In this document: piece after piece, positions 1 through 9,696 of the stretch
How the letters are laid out: every line of letters begins with the position of its first letter
Position numbering within the stretch: the first letter of the stretch is position 1
NCBI RefSeq assembly: GCF_014197145.1
Contig: NZ_JACIEZ010000002.1
Location: forward strand, 62,001-126,000
Origin: Gellertiella hungarica
GTDB taxonomy: Bacteria > Pseudomonadota > Alphaproteobacteria > Rhizobiales > Rhizobiaceae
Length of the DNA stretch: 64,000 nucleotides
Reading direction: 5' to 3'
Notes under the pieces: generated by a model
Database searches by the model: none
What the model was told of the DNA's origin: nothing
What the model saw: the letters and a program-made list of their open reading frames with translations, nothing else
Translations under genes and position numbers: made by a program

Positions 1-574
1 CGACGCCCGCGAAGGGCTCGTCGAGCAGCATGAAGGCCGGATCGCTGGCAAGCGCCCGGGCAATTTCGAGGCGCCGGCGTTCGCCGCCCGACAGCGCGAC
101 CGCGGGCGACTTGCGCAGCCGCTCGATGTGGAACTCCTCGAGGAGTTCGGACAGCTTGCGCTCCCGCTCCTTGCGGTTCGAGACATGCACCTCGAGCACC
201 GCATTGATGTTCTGCTCCACCGTGAGGCCGCGGAAAATCGAGGCTTCCTGCGGAAGATAGCCGACGCCGAGGCGTGCGCGGCGGTACATCGGCATCTTCG
301 TGACGTCGCGACCGTTGAGATGGATCGTGCCCTGATCCACCGGCACCAGGCCGGTGATCATGTAGAAGCAGGTGGTCTTGCCCGCACCGTTCGGGCCGAG
401 CAGGCCGACAGCCTCGCCCCGGCGCACCACGAGCGAGGCGCCGTTCACCACGCGCCGGGCGCGGTAGGTCTTCGTCAGGCCGCGCGCGATCAGCGTGCCG
501 TCGTAACGGGCAAGATCGGCGGGCGTCGCAGGCTGGGCCTGTGTCTGCGGGTTACCGGACGGGGATGCGTTCAC
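1..574 (-). CDS. lptB: LPS export ABC transporter ATPase LptB (3'-truncated by window edge)
   Basis: Cytoplasmic ATPase that powers LptFG to pull LPS from the inner membrane. Read on the minus strand from a GTG start at 574, the protein shows Walker A (GPNGAGKTT), the ABC signature (ALSGGERRR) and Walker B followed by DEPFAGVD. About 191 codons are present. The C-terminal third lies beyond position 1, so the missing end is a window artefact, not a mutation. It follows lptA by 15 nt in the lptC-lptA-lptB order. The start is read directly from the sequence; the first 20 or so residues form a Pro/Ala-rich leader ahead of the ABC fold. Confidence 0.93.
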   Translation of the reverse strand, partial: MNASPSGNPQTQAQPATPADLARYDGTLIARGLTKTYRARRVVNGASLVVRRGEAVGLLGPNGAGKTTCFYMITGLVPVDQGTIHLNGRDVTKMPMYRRARLGVGYLPQEASIFRGLTVEQNINAVLEVHVSNRKERERKLSELLEEFHIERLRKSPAVALSGGERRRLEIARALASDPAFMLLDEPFAGV

Positions 575-589
575 GAGGACAAGATACCC

Positions 590-1144
590 TTACTGCTTCG
601 GCTTCTGGCTCTTGGGGTCGAGCTGGATACGGACACGGCCGCCGCAGGCTTCCAGATGGGCCTCCCCGGTATTGGCATGCACCGTCAGCTTGCAGCCCAC
701 GAACACGTTCTGCTGGTCGCTCAGCACCACCTGCTTGCCTTCCAGAATGAACACCTGGCTCGCCATCTCGAAGGAACCGGTGTCGCCGGTGGCCTGCTGC
801 GTGCCGGAATTCAGGAGCACGCCGCCCGCAAGATCGATCTTCTCGATGTCGGTATTGCCGGCCGTCATCGACTTGCCGCCGCTCTTGTAATGGACGACCA
901 TATGGCCCGCCTTCAGCGAGGTCGTGCCCTGGATGACGCTGACATTGCCCTTGAAGATGGCGGTCTTCTCCTGCTCCTTGATCTCGAGCTGATCGCTCTC
1001 GATCTGGATCGGCTGGTCATTGGAGAGCTTCAGACCCTCCATCTGGCTGCTCGTCGACTGCGCCATGGCCGTAAGCGGCATCATCAGGCAGGAGGCCACC
1101 AGCAGTGCAGACAGGGATCGGGCGCGCGGCATTTTAACCAGCAT
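590..1144 (-). CDS. lptA: LPS transport periplasmic protein LptA
   Basis: Periplasmic bridge protein that carries LPS between LptC and LptD. The 184-aa product has a Sec signal peptide (residues 1-28, ending AMAQ) and one OstA-like beta-jellyroll domain. That domain includes the typical IESDQLEI and IFKGNVSV strands. Two cysteines lie in the C-terminal strand region. The start at 1144 has an AGG seven bases upstream. It lies 10 nt after lptC and 15 nt before lptB, so the three genes are probably one transcript. Confidence 0.92.
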   Translation of the reverse strand: MLVKMPRARSLSALLVASCLMMPLTAMAQSTSSQMEGLKLSNDQPIQIESDQLEIKEQEKTAIFKGNVSVIQGTTSLKAGHMVVHYKSGGKSMTAGNTDIEKIDLAGGVLLNSGTQQATGDTGSFEMASQVFILEGKQVVLSDQQNVFVGCKLTVHANTGEAHLEACGGRVRIQLDPKSQKPKQ

Positions 1145-1154
1145 GGGTGAACCT

Positions 1155-1823
1155 TTAATTTTGCAACTTGTGCACGGCAGCGGCTTCGATGGAAACCTTG
1201 ACCTTGCCCTTGAACAGAATGGTTCGCCCCTTATCCGTCATCTTCATGCTTTCGGCAAGAATCGAAGCGGATTTTGTCGTGATGGCCACGGGCTTGGCGG
1301 TTTCCATCCGCCCGGCCTTGACGTCGAGCTGCGCCGCCTGAAACTCGGCCTGGATGCCCGAGCTGAGATTGATCGAGAAGGGTGCCGTCATCGCCAGGTC
1401 GTCCTTGGCCCTGTTGTAAAGGGCTTCGATGGCGGTCACGCTGGCCAGCACGTCCTTCGTCACGGGCACGGACGCCTTGATCGTCTGCAGCGTGATGAGA
1501 TCCGGGTTCTTTATGTCCTGAAGGGCGCGCTCCGCCAGCATGGTGTAGCTGATGCCCTCGCTGTTGCGGCCGGATACGGCGGGCTTCTCCATCACGATCT
1601 TGCCGTCCTCGATCTTCACCCCGCCCACCGAGATGTCCTCGGGCAGATAGGTGCGGACGACGGAAACGGCGATGAAGGCGAGCGAGATCAGCAGCGCTGC
1701 CAGAGGCAGCAGCACCTTCAGGCGCTTCACGCGGCGCGAATGGGCCATCGCGTTGGCATAGCTTTGTGCAAAGGGCGTTTTGCGGTCTGCCCCCTGGACA
1801 GGCGTCAAGACATTCACAGACAC
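1155..1823 (-). CDS. lptC: LPS export protein LptC
   Basis: Bitopic inner-membrane protein that receives LPS from LptBFG and passes it to LptA. The 222-aa product has a short cytoplasmic N-terminus, a single membrane segment at about residues 36-58, and a periplasmic OstA/LptC-type beta fold that includes ILAESMKM and TILFKGKVKV. It is the first gene of lptCAB. The divergent intergenic region 1824-2024 must hold its promoter and that of sppA. Family assignment rests on topology plus context, since LptC sequences diverge widely. Confidence 0.88.
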   Translation of the reverse strand: MSVNVLTPVQGADRKTPFAQSYANAMAHSRRVKRLKVLLPLAALLISLAFIAVSVVRTYLPEDISVGGVKIEDGKIVMEKPAVSGRNSEGISYTMLAERALQDIKNPDLITLQTIKASVPVTKDVLASVTAIEALYNRAKDDLAMTAPFSINLSSGIQAEFQAAQLDVKAGRMETAKPVAITTKSASILAESMKMTDKGRTILFKGKVKVSIEAAAVHKLQN

Positions 1824-2024
1824 TTCCTTAGGTTGTTCCTCCCCCGGAAAGGAGAGGCCGGCATCGCCGTTCTTCCGGCTGCGTGCCGTTCATGACGCCC
1901 CAATATGGAAAAATTAAAGCAACAGGTCGTCGAATGACTATGCTACCAGAACGATGCGCTCTAAGAAACGGCTGACCGCAAAATTGATGGGTCGCGTTTG
2001 CGAGGCCAACGGAGTTTCGAATTC

Positions 2025-2972
2025 ATGGACGCTATGATGCTTGCCGACCGGCGCAGACTGAGGCGCAAGGTGACGTTCTGGAGAGTGGTGGCGGTGCTGC
2101 TGGTGGCAGCGATCGGCTTTTCCCTCTTCCGGTTCGCGGGATCGGAGATGGACTACGCCCGTCCCCATATCGCCCGGATCACGATCGAAGGCATCATCCA
2201 GGACGATACCGAGCTTCTCGAGCGGCTGAAGACGATCGAGGAATCGGATGCGGCCAAGGGTCTCGTGGTCTCGATCTCCTCTCCCGGGGGCACGACCTAT
2301 GGCGGGGAGCGCCTGTTCAAGGCGATCCGCGCCGTGGCGGCGAAGAAACCCGTCGTCTCCGACGTGCGCACGCTTGCCGCTTCCGCCGGCTACATGGTGG
2401 CGACTGCCGGCGACGTCATCGTTGCCGGCGAAACCTCGATCACCGGCTCCATCGGCGTGATCTTCGAATATCCGCAGGCAAAGCCGCTTCTGGACAAGAT
2501 CGGCGTCTCGCTGGAGGAGATCAAGTCCTCGCCGCTGAAGGCCGAGCCCTCGCCCTTCCATACTCCGCCGGAGGAGGCCAAGACCATGATCCGGTCGATG
2601 GTTGCCGACAGCTATGACTGGTTCGTCAACCTGGTTGCCGAGCGGCGCAAGCTGCCGAAGGAAGAGGCGCTGCGCCTGGCGGACGGCCGTATACTTACCG
2701 GGCGGCAGGCGCTCAAGGAGAAGCTGGTCGACAAGCTCGGCGGCGATCGCGAGATCCTCGATTACTTCAAGAGCCGCGGGGTTTCCGGCGACCTCGAGAT
2801 CGAGGAATGGAAGGCAACCTCGGACAGCGGGCTGTTCGGAATGCAGGGTCTTGCCCGCGCCGTGCTCGGCGCGCTTGGCGTGGATGCCGCCGCCATGCCT
2901 GCCGATCTGGCCGGTTTCCTGCGGGGCAAGTTGTTCCTTGACGGTCTGGTCTCCGTTTGGCAGGTTGACTGA
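2025..2972 (+). CDS. sppA: Signal peptide peptidase SppA (S49 family, short form)
   Basis: Membrane-anchored serine protease that degrades cleaved signal peptides. The 315-aa product has one N-terminal transmembrane segment (about 18-37) and a single S49 domain. Ser120 (in TLAASAGYM) and Lys172 (in SSPLKAEP) form the likely Ser/Lys dyad. Their 52-residue spacing equals that of the short Bacillus-type enzyme. I chose ATG 2025 because a GGAG lies 10 nt upstream; a TTG at 1998 would add nine residues without a good ribosome site. It is followed 35 nt later by ihfB. Confidence 0.93.
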   Translation: MDAMMLADRRRLRRKVTFWRVVAVLLVAAIGFSLFRFAGSEMDYARPHIARITIEGIIQDDTELLERLKTIEESDAAKGLVVSISSPGGTTYGGERLFKAIRAVAAKKPVVSDVRTLAASAGYMVATAGDVIVAGETSITGSIGVIFEYPQAKPLLDKIGVSLEEIKSSPLKAEPSPFHTPPEEAKTMIRSMVADSYDWFVNLVAERRKLPKEEALRLADGRILTGRQALKEKLVDKLGGDREILDYFKSRGVSGDLEIEEWKATSDSGLFGMQGLARAVLGALGVDAAAMPADLAGFLRGKLFLDGLVSVWQVD

Positions 2973-3007
2973 GAAATGACCACAACCTGTTTCCTTGGGG
3001 GGAAAAC

Positions 3008-3313
3008 GTGATCAAATCGGAACTGGTGCAGATCGTTGCAGCCCGTAACCCGCATCTCTATCACCGCGACGTGGAAAACATCGTCAATGCGGTGCTGGAT
3101 GAAATCACCGACGCGCTGGCGGCCGGTAACCGGGTGGAGCTGCGCGGTTTCGGCGCCTTCTCGGTCAAGAACCGTCCGTCCCGGTCGGGCCGCAACCCCC
3201 GCACCGGCGACAGCGTCTTCGTCGAGGAAAAGTGGGTTCCCTTCTTCAAGACCGGCAAGGAGCTGCGCGAGCGGCTCAATCCCGGCCAGCCGGATCTCGG
3301 CGATTCCGACTGA
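3008..3313 (+). CDS. ihfB: Integration host factor subunit beta
   Basis: DNA-bending HU/IHF-family protein; the beta subunit pairs with IhfA. The 101-aa product has the family signature around residues 46-65 ([19 protein letters not shown]) and the DNA-intercalating RNPRTG loop. It starts at GTG 3008 directly behind a G-rich ribosome site (GGGGGGA). The small acidic tail (GDSD) is usual for rhizobial IhfB. Placement after sppA is common in alphaproteobacteria. Confidence 0.95.
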   Translation: MIKSELVQIVAARNPHLYHRDVENIVNAVLDEITDALAAGNRVELRGFGAFSVKNRPSRSGRNPRTGDSVFVEEKWVPFFKTGKELRERLNPGQPDLGDSD

Positions 3314-3443
3314 CCCGGTCGCTCGCGGGATACGAAACGGGCCGGCAAAGGCTTGAGGCTCCCGCGGCCGGCATTATATCAAGGGCGGCATCGGGGTGCG
3401 CGCGGCGCTTGCCCCTTCCGACGCCCCTTCGAGGAGAATTGCG

Positions 3444-3767
3444 ATGGTCCGCAAGGCTTTGAACGTCCTGATCCTGCTTCCCCTTGCAATCGTCCTCATC
3501 GTGCTGTCCGTGGCAAATCGCCAGACGGTCGCCATGGCCCTCAACCCCTTCCGCCCGGAAGACACGGTCCTGCGCTTCGAGGCGCCGTTCTTCGTCTTCC
3601 TGTTCGCTGCGCTCATCCTCGGCATGATCGTCGGCTCGCTGGCAACCTGGTTTGCCCAGGGCAAGTACCGCAAGCGGGCCCGGCTGCTGCGGGAAGAAAG
3701 CCTGAAATGGCAGCAGACGGCGTCCGCATCGAGGACCCAGCCCGCGCCGCGCCAGATCGGCGCCTGA
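3444..3767 (+). CDS. LapA-domain (DUF1049) inner-membrane protein
   Basis: Small membrane protein of 107 aa with two hydrophobic segments (about residues 6-26 and 50-72) around a short periplasmic loop, then a basic cytoplasmic tail (GKYRKRARLLREE). This is the lipopolysaccharide-assembly-protein-A (DUF1049) pattern. In Escherichia coli the LapA/LapB pair tunes LPS synthesis; LapB is not visible here. ATG 3444 is preceded by GAGGAGA, which decides it over an upstream in-frame start at 3396. Its function in this organism is inferred only from the domain. Confidence 0.82.
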   Translation: MVRKALNVLILLPLAIVLIVLSVANRQTVAMALNPFRPEDTVLRFEAPFFVFLFAALILGMIVGSLATWFAQGKYRKRARLLREESLKWQQTASASRTQPAPRQIGA

Positions 3768-3867
3768 AGCCGCATCCCCTCCGGCGCGTCTGCGGCCGGG
3801 GGCTTTGCCAAGGCCTTCCCGCAATGCTATGCCGCCCGGCAGTACAGCTGAAAGAGAAGACCCGCCC

Positions 3868-5001
3868 GTGAAGAACAAGGAACGCAGGCCCGGTGCCACG
3901 CGGAAAGCGCCCGCCTCCGGCAACAATCGCAGCTCCTCCCGGCCCGCCGCCGGGCAGCGCCGTTTCGAGGACGCGCCCGCCCGGGCGGAATCCGCGAAGG
4001 GCAGGGAGCGTCCTGCCGCCGAGGCCCCCCGCGCCGCCGCACAGGCCGAAGCGCAGCCCGCCCGTGCGCTGATCGAGCGCAGCGGCGAGCGGCCGGCGGA
4101 GCGGGTGCCCGTCATCCTCGAAACCCCCGGCGCCGGCGATTTTCATCTCATCGACAGCGGCAACCAGCTGAAGCTCGAGCAATACGGCCCCTACCGCATC
4201 GTGCGGCCGGAGGGACAGGCGCTCTGGAAACCCTCTCTTCCCGCCCATGTCTGGGAAAAGGTGGATGCCGTCTTCACCGGCGACATCGACGAGGAAGGGG
4301 CCGGGCGTTGGCGCTTCCCCCGGGAGGCCCTCGGGGAAACCTGGCCGCTGCAATTGCTGGACGTGGATTTCCACGGGCGCTTCACGTCCTTCCGCCATGT
4401 CGGCGTGTTCCCGGAACAGATCGTCCACTGGACCTGGATGAAGAACGAGATCGAGGCCGCGAAGCGTCCGCTCAAGGTGCTCAATCTCTTCGGCTATACC
4501 GGCGTCGCCTCGCTCGTTGCCGCCCGCGCCGGTGCGGAGGTCACCCATGTGGATGCATCCAAGAAGGCGATCGGCTGGGGCCGCGAGAACCAGTCGCTGA
4601 GCCGGCTCGACCGCGCGCCGATCCGCTGGATCTGCGAGGACGCGATGAAGTTCATCCAGCGCGAGGAGCGCCGCGGGAACCGCTACGACATCATCCTGAC
4701 CGACCCGCCCAAATTCGGGCGGGGACCGAACGGGGAGGTCTGGCAGCTCTTCGATCACCTGCCGCTGATGCTCGACATCTGCCGCGAGCTTCTCAGCCGG
4801 GATGCACGCGGCCTCGTCCTGACGGCCTATTCCATCCGGGCCAGTTTCTATTCCATCCACGAGCTGATGCGCGAAACCATGCGCGGCCGCGGCGGCGTGG
4901 TGGAATCGGGCGAACTGGTCATCCGCGAGAGCGGCCTTTCCGGCAAGGAAACCGGCCGCGCGCTTTCCACCTCCCTCTTCAGCCGCTGGGTACCGAAATG
5001 A
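3868..5001 (+). CDS. Class I SAM-dependent rRNA methyltransferase (RlmI/RlmK-like)
   Basis: Predicted 23S rRNA-type cytosine methyltransferase. A low-complexity, Arg/Ala-rich N-terminus of roughly 80 residues precedes the catalytic domain. That domain shows the SAM-binding motif VLNLFGYTGVAS, an acidic ribose-binding VTHVDASKKA and the catalytic-loop motif DPPKFGRGP, close to the NPPY/DPPK loop of this family. The start is uncertain: GTG 3868 has GAGAAG upstream, but ATG 3829 or 3805 would lengthen the disordered leader. The stop overlaps the next gene as ATGA. The target base cannot be assigned from sequence alone. Confidence 0.8.
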   Translation: MKNKERRPGATRKAPASGNNRSSSRPAAGQRRFEDAPARAESAKGRERPAAEAPRAAAQAEAQPARALIERSGERPAERVPVILETPGAGDFHLIDSGNQLKLEQYGPYRIVRPEGQALWKPSLPAHVWEKVDAVFTGDIDEEGAGRWRFPREALGETWPLQLLDVDFHGRFTSFRHVGVFPEQIVHWTWMKNEIEAAKRPLKVLNLFGYTGVASLVAARAGAEVTHVDASKKAIGWGRENQSLSRLDRAPIRWICEDAMKFIQREERRGNRYDIILTDPPKFGRGPNGEVWQLFDHLPLMLDICRELLSRDARGLVLTAYSIRASFYSIHELMRETMRGRGGVVESGELVIRESGLSGKETGRALSTSLFSRWVPK

Positions 5002-5867
5002 GCGACAACAGGCGTCACGATCAGGAAGCGGGTCCGCGCCGCGTGGGGCAGGTGAAGGAAGTCACCAGCCTTTCCAATCCCATCATCAAGGACATCAAGG
5101 CGCTTTCGCTCAAGAAGCACCGCGACGAAACCCGCACCTTCCTGGCGGAAGGCCTCAAGCTCGTCATCGACGCGCAGGAACTGGGCTGGAAGATCCGCAC
5201 ACTCATCTATTCCAAGGCCGGCCGTGGCAAGCCGGCGGTGGAGCAGGCCGCCGCCCGCACCGTCGCCTCGGGCGGGCTGGTGCTCGAGGTCAGCGAAAAG
5301 GTGATGGGCTCCATCACCCGCCGCGAAAACCCGCAGATGGTCTCCGCCGTCTTCGAGCAGCGCTGGGCGCCGCTTGCGAGCCTGAAGCCGAAGGACGGCG
5401 AAACCTATGTCGCGCTCGACCGGGTGCGCGATCCCGGCAATCTCGGCACCATCATCCGCACGGCGGATGCGGCAGGCGCATCCGGCGTGATCCTCGTCGG
5501 CGATACCACCGATCCCTTTTCTCTCGAAACGGTGCGGGCCACCATGGGCTCCCTGTTCGCCGTGCCGCTTGCGCGGGCAAGCGTCGCGGAATTCCTGGAG
5601 TGGAAGAAGAGGTCCGGTGCAAGGGTGGTCGCAACCCATCTCGCCGGAGCCGTCGACTACCGCATGATCGACTACCGGGCCAAGCCGACCGTCCTGCTGA
5701 TGGGCAACGAACAGTCCGGCCTTCCCGATGAGCTCGCCGCGCAGGCGGATGCGCTGGCGCGCATTCCGCAGCAGGGAAGGGCGGATTCGCTGAACCTCGC
5801 CGTGGCAACCGCCGTCATGCTCTTCGAGGCGCGGCGCCATCTCCTCACGCTGGATCAGCGCGGATGA
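4998..5867 (+). CDS. SpoU/TrmH-family RNA 2'-O-methyltransferase
   Basis: Predicted 2'-O-ribose methyltransferase of rRNA or tRNA with the knotted SPOUT fold, 289 aa. An N-terminal substrate-binding domain (FLAEGLKLV) is followed by the three SpoU motifs: [29 protein letters not shown] and a C-terminal [15 protein letters not shown]. Its ATG overlaps the stop of the upstream methyltransferase. Its own stop overlaps lspA in the same ATGA manner, so the three genes are very likely translationally coupled. RlmB-, TrmH- or TsnR-like specificity cannot be separated here. Confidence 0.9.
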   Translation: MSDNRRHDQEAGPRRVGQVKEVTSLSNPIIKDIKALSLKKHRDETRTFLAEGLKLVIDAQELGWKIRTLIYSKAGRGKPAVEQAAARTVASGGLVLEVSEKVMGSITRRENPQMVSAVFEQRWAPLASLKPKDGETYVALDRVRDPGNLGTIIRTADAAGASGVILVGDTTDPFSLETVRATMGSLFAVPLARASVAEFLEWKKRSGARVVATHLAGAVDYRMIDYRAKPTVLLMGNEQSGLPDELAAQADALARIPQQGRADSLNLAVATAVMLFEARRHLLTLDQRG

Positions 5868-6355
5868 GCGAACGCACGTCACCCTTTGCCCGGCCGCTGC
5901 CGATCCTTGTTCTGGTGGCTGCCGCCATCCTTCTCGATCAGGCGTCGAAAATCGCCGTCGAACAGCTGCTGCCGCAAGAGGTGGGCGTACCCGTCCTACC
6001 CTTCCTGGCCTTCTACCGGACCTATAATCTCGGCGTCGCCTTCTCCATGCTGTCGGATGCGGACGGGTGGTTCATCGTCGGGATGCGGCTTGCCATCGTC
6101 GGCTTCGTGCTCTGGCTCTGGCGACGCACGCCGCCCGACCGGCTCTTTGCCCATCCGGGCTATGCGTTGATCATTGCCGGAGCGGCCGGCAACCTGATCG
6201 ACCGGTTCCTCTACGGTCACGTTGTGGATTTCATCCTGTTTCACACGCCGGCCTGGTCCTTCGCGGTCTTCAATCTCGCAGACAGCTTCATAACCATCGG
6301 CGCCGGTCTGGTGATCCTGGACGAGCTCGTGGGCAAGAAAAGCACCGATCGTTAA
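5864..6355 (+). CDS. lspA: Lipoprotein signal peptidase (signal peptidase II)
   Basis: Inner-membrane aspartyl protease that removes the signal peptide of diacylglyceryl-prolipoproteins. The 163-aa, four-helix protein carries the conserved motifs [10 protein letters not shown] (Asp113) and FNLADSFI (Asp140), the expected catalytic pair. It overlaps the preceding RNA methyltransferase by four bases. Apolipoprotein N-acyltransferase, the last step of the same pathway, is encoded at 30330-31922. Confidence 0.97.
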   Translation: MSERTSPFARPLPILVLVAAAILLDQASKIAVEQLLPQEVGVPVLPFLAFYRTYNLGVAFSMLSDADGWFIVGMRLAIVGFVLWLWRRTPPDRLFAHPGYALIIAGAAGNLIDRFLYGHVVDFILFHTPAWSFAVFNLADSFITIGAGLVILDELVGKKSTDR

Positions 6356-6410
6356 AATGCGAGCCATTTCCTGAAGCGAAGAAGAACGGCTCCCGGCCTA
6401 GTCTCGGGGC

Positions 6411-8711
6411 ATGAGCGATCTTCAACAGCTGAGAAAGCGACTGTCCGCAGCCTTCGAGGTGCCCGATCATAGGAGCAAGGCCCCTCACGACACCCTGCGC
6501 GATCCGTTCAGCCTCCTGCACGATGCCGAGGAGCCCGAGCCGCAGATACGGGAAAGCGAAGCGGAAGCCGATCCCGCATCGCTTTCGCTGTGGATGGCGG
6601 GGGCCGGGCTTCTGCTTGCTGCCGGCGTGCTGTCCTTCGGTACGCTCGAGACCCATGTGGCCTTCGCGCTCGCATTTTTCGCCATGGCGCTTCTTTTTGC
6701 GGTCTACCACATTGCCGAACGCCTTCGTCGCAGCCGTCACGTGCATGCGGTCAAGCAGATCGCCGAGGCAGCCGCCGACCGGGAATGGGCTGCGGAGGAG
6801 CGCAAGGCGCTCGTCTCCTCCATCCACGAGAGCTTCGGCGATCTTGCCGTCGTGCGCGACCTCAAGGGCACCATCCGCGTCGCGAACCGGATCTTCTCGG
6901 AGGTGACCGGGGAGATGGAGCCTGCCGGGTCTCGTTGCGAGGAGCTGGGCTTCCGGTTCGAGCCGGGCTCGCGGCCGGGGCGTCTCGTTGCCCGGATCGC
7001 CACCCCTGCCGGTGAGCGGATCTTCGCCTGGGGCGACACGATCATCCGGCATCCCGACACGGGCGAGCTGCTGACCGAAAGCGTGGCGCGCGACATCACC
7101 GAGGAAACCCGATCGACCGCGGACGCCGATGCGGCGCGGCGCAAGGCCGAGCAGGTGAGCGCGGCGAAATCCCGTCTCCTTGCCACCGTCGCCCACGATA
7201 TCCGCACCCCGCTGACCGGCCTTCTCGGCATGGCAGACCTTCTGGAGCGGTCGAAACTCGGTCCGGACCAGCGCAATTATGTGGCCGGCCTGCGGCAGTC
7301 GGGTCAGGTTCTGGCCTATCTCGTCGAGGATCTCCTCGACTTCGCCACCATGGAGGCGGGGCGTTTCGAGCTGCGCCCCGTTCCGGAATCGCCCCGCAAC
7401 CTGATCGAAGGCATCGTCGAGATGCTCGCCCCCCGCGCCCATTTCAAGGGGCTGGAGATCGCCTCCTTCGTCGCGCCCGACGTGCCGGAATATCTGGAGC
7501 TCGATCCGGGTCGCCTGCGCCAGGTGCTTTTCAACGTCGTCGGCAATGCGGTGAAGTTTACCCGCCGCGGTGGCGTCAGCGTCTCGGCCGAGATCGAGCG
7601 CGATGATCTGGTCATTCGCGTGGGCGATACCGGGCCGGGCATGACGGCGGCGGAGAAGGCCCGCATCTTCGAGGAGTTCATCCAGGTCGGCCCGTCGCGC
7701 TCGCGCAGCGCCGGCAAGGGCCTCGGCCTTTCCATTTCCGCCCGCATCGTCGATGCCTTCGGCGGCTCCATGACGGTGGACAGCGAGAAGGGGGTCGGCA
7801 GTACCTTCACGATCCGCATTCCCGTCACATCGGATATCCGGCCCGAAACGCGCCAGAGCCGCAGCGGGCTGGTTCGCAATTCCGTGGCCCTCGTCCTCGT
7901 GCCCGACGGACCGGCCGGTGCGGCCATCGACCGGACGATCCGGGCGCTGGGTGGCGAATGCAGGCTTTGCCGCAGCGGCATCGACGTGCTGGAGGCGCTG
8001 GACAAGGGCGAGATCAATGGCCGCCGGATCACCGACATCATCGTCGATCACCGGCTCGAGGACGACTTCATCGGACCCTGTTCCGAAAGGGCGGAAAAGC
8101 TGCGCCTGCGCCGCATCTTCCTCGTCAATCCCGAGCAGCGCCAGGCGCGCATCGCCGGGCCCTACGATGCCTGGCTGATCCGCCCGATCCGCGAGCAGTC
8201 GCTGATCGACGTGCTGGGCGGCCGCCTTCGCGGTCTGGAGAAGCGCGGCGCCACCAACGACAACCGTCCGGCCCGCCTGCCGGCGCCGACCCCCGCCGGA
8301 AACAGCCGTGGCCGCATTTTCCTCGGCGAGGACGACCCGGTCAATGCCCTGATGATCCGCACCGCGCTGGAGCGGGCCGGCTTCAGCGTGCATCACGCGG
8401 GCGATTTCGACGCCCTGATGGACATGCTTTCGGGCAGCGACGGATGGCGTCCGGATGCCGTGCTGACAGACCTCGGCATGCCGGGCGTGGCGGACCGCGA
8501 CGTGGTGGCGGAGCTGCGCGCGCAGCTCGATGCCACCGGCCACCAGCATGTTCCGGTCATCGTGCTTTCGGGCGAGAGCGCCGAGGAGATCCGGCAGAAT
8601 GCGCTGCGGCGCGGCGCGGACCGCTTCCTCACCAAGCCCGTCCCGCCGCTCGATCTCGTCAACGAAATCAACGCCGCGCTGGAAGGATGCCGCAAGCGCC
8701 GCGAGGGCTGA
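6411..8711 (+). CDS. Hybrid sensor histidine kinase with one degenerate and one intact receiver
   Basis: Membrane-bound two-component sensor of 766 aa. Order: cytoplasmic leader; two hydrophobic segments (about 58-76 and 82-101); a PAS-like region (140-230); dimerisation domain with phospho-His262 (VAHDIRTPL); ATPase domain with N (GNAVKFTRRGG), G1 (GDTGPGM) and G2 (GKGLGLSIS) boxes; a receiver-like region at about 490-610; and a complete receiver with Glu640-Asp641-Asp642 and phospho-Asp687. The middle receiver lacks the acidic pair (VPDGP) and has Arg where the conserved Lys should be. No partner regulator lies nearby. The signal is unknown. Confidence 0.9.
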   Translation: MSDLQQLRKRLSAAFEVPDHRSKAPHDTLRDPFSLLHDAEEPEPQIRESEAEADPASLSLWMAGAGLLLAAGVLSFGTLETHVAFALAFFAMALLFAVYHIAERLRRSRHVHAVKQIAEAAADREWAAEERKALVSSIHESFGDLAVVRDLKGTIRVANRIFSEVTGEMEPAGSRCEELGFRFEPGSRPGRLVARIATPAGERIFAWGDTIIRHPDTGELLTESVARDITEETRSTADADAARRKAEQVSAAKSRLLATVAHDIRTPLTGLLGMADLLERSKLGPDQRNYVAGLRQSGQVLAYLVEDLLDFATMEAGRFELRPVPESPRNLIEGIVEMLAPRAHFKGLEIASFVAPDVPEYLELDPGRLRQVLFNVVGNAVKFTRRGGVSVSAEIERDDLVIRVGDTGPGMTAAEKARIFEEFIQVGPSRSRSAGKGLGLSISARIVDAFGGSMTVDSEKGVGSTFTIRIPVTSDIRPETRQSRSGLVRNSVALVLVPDGPAGAAIDRTIRALGGECRLCRSGIDVLEALDKGEINGRRITDIIVDHRLEDDFIGPCSERAEKLRLRRIFLVNPEQRQARIAGPYDAWLIRPIREQSLIDVLGGRLRGLEKRGATNDNRPARLPAPTPAGNSRGRIFLGEDDPVNALMIRTALERAGFSVHHAGDFDALMDMLSGSDGWRPDAVLTDLGMPGVADRDVVAELRAQLDATGHQHVPVIVLSGESAEEIRQNALRRGADRFLTKPVPPLDLVNEINAALEGCRKRREG

Positions 8712-8801
8712 GGGGCGGATTCCGCTACCCCGATCTTCGTCACTATCCTGTCGCAGTGCCATGTTTTAAAATCTCCCATCGACAGACGGGGGAGAATCGC
8801 C

Positions 8802-9683
8802 ATGACCATGGAACAGGCGCCGAATGGCCAGTTTGAAGAGGTCGAGGTTTCCGCGCACCTGCCCGCATTCCAGGCAGACGACCAGCCGGTGCTCGGCCGG
8901 ATCGGATCGCTGGAGACGCGCCTCGCCCGCAACGGCTTCGAGATCGATGCGGCACAGCGGGTGCGCTATCAGGTTTTCGTGGAGGAGATGAAGGCGACGC
9001 TCTCGCCGGACTCCATGCGGCGCAAGCGCGATACCGATGCCTGGGACGCCATCTGCGACCATCTCCTGGTTCTCGACCGCTCGATCGAGGGCGACACCGA
9101 AGACCAGATCGTCGGCACCTATCGCATTCTGCGCCAGGATGTGGCGATGAAGCGGGGCGGCTTCTATTCGGCCTCCGAGTTCGAGATCGATGCGCTCGTG
9201 GCCCGTCATCCCGACAAGCGGTTCATGGAGCTCGGCCGCTCCTGCGTGCTGCCCGCCTATCGCACCAAGCGCACCGTGGAGCTTCTCTGGCAGGGCAACT
9301 GGGCCTATGCGCTCCGGCATGGCATGCACACCATGTTCGGCTGCGCCTCCTTCCCCGGAACGTCTCCCGACGACCATGCGCTGGCGCTGGGCTTCCTGCA
9401 TCATTCCGTGCTGGCCCGCGACGAGTGGGCGGTGAGCGCCCGGCCAGAGCTTTTCCAGCCGATGGACCGCAAGCCCTTCGATCCCGCCGACACCCGCAAG
9501 GCGCTCGCCACGATGCCGCCGCTCATCAAGGGCTATCTGCGCCTCGGCGCCATGGTGGGCAACGGCGCCGTTGTCGATCAGGCCTTCAACACCACCGATG
9601 TGCTGATCGTCCTGCCGATCTCCAGCATTTCGGACCGCTACATCAGCCACTACGGTGCCGATGCGGGGCGCTTTTCGGCCTGA
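8802..9683 (+). CDS. olsB: L-ornithine N(alpha)-acyltransferase OlsB (ornithine lipid synthesis, step 1)
   Basis: Transfers a 3-hydroxyacyl group from ACP to ornithine to make lyso-ornithine lipid, a phosphorus-free membrane lipid. The 293-aa protein belongs to the GNAT-like hemolysin/OlsB family. Supporting blocks are RYQVFVEEM, DHLLVLD, VGTYRILR and FMELGRSCVLPAYR. The length fits rhizobial OlsB. ATG 8802 sits behind GGGGGAGA. The matching second-step enzyme (olsA) is encoded at 25053-25877, as I recall for S. meliloti. Low-phosphate control is known for this pathway, but I did not identify a Pho box. Confidence 0.87.
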   Translation: MTMEQAPNGQFEEVEVSAHLPAFQADDQPVLGRIGSLETRLARNGFEIDAAQRVRYQVFVEEMKATLSPDSMRRKRDTDAWDAICDHLLVLDRSIEGDTEDQIVGTYRILRQDVAMKRGGFYSASEFEIDALVARHPDKRFMELGRSCVLPAYRTKRTVELLWQGNWAYALRHGMHTMFGCASFPGTSPDDHALALGFLHHSVLARDEWAVSARPELFQPMDRKPFDPADTRKALATMPPLIKGYLRLGAMVGNGAVVDQAFNTTDVLIVLPISSISDRYISHYGADAGRFSA

Positions 9684-9696
9684 CGCAGGCTTCCGG

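Noticed and set aside
128-1150. 340-codon plus-strand frame over lptB/lptA
   Set aside because: Antisense to two recognised Lpt genes; no ribosome site and no motif.
6288-8762. 824-codon open frame on the minus strand
   Set aside because: Exactly opposite the hybrid histidine kinase, whose H, N, G1, G2 and receiver motifs are clear.
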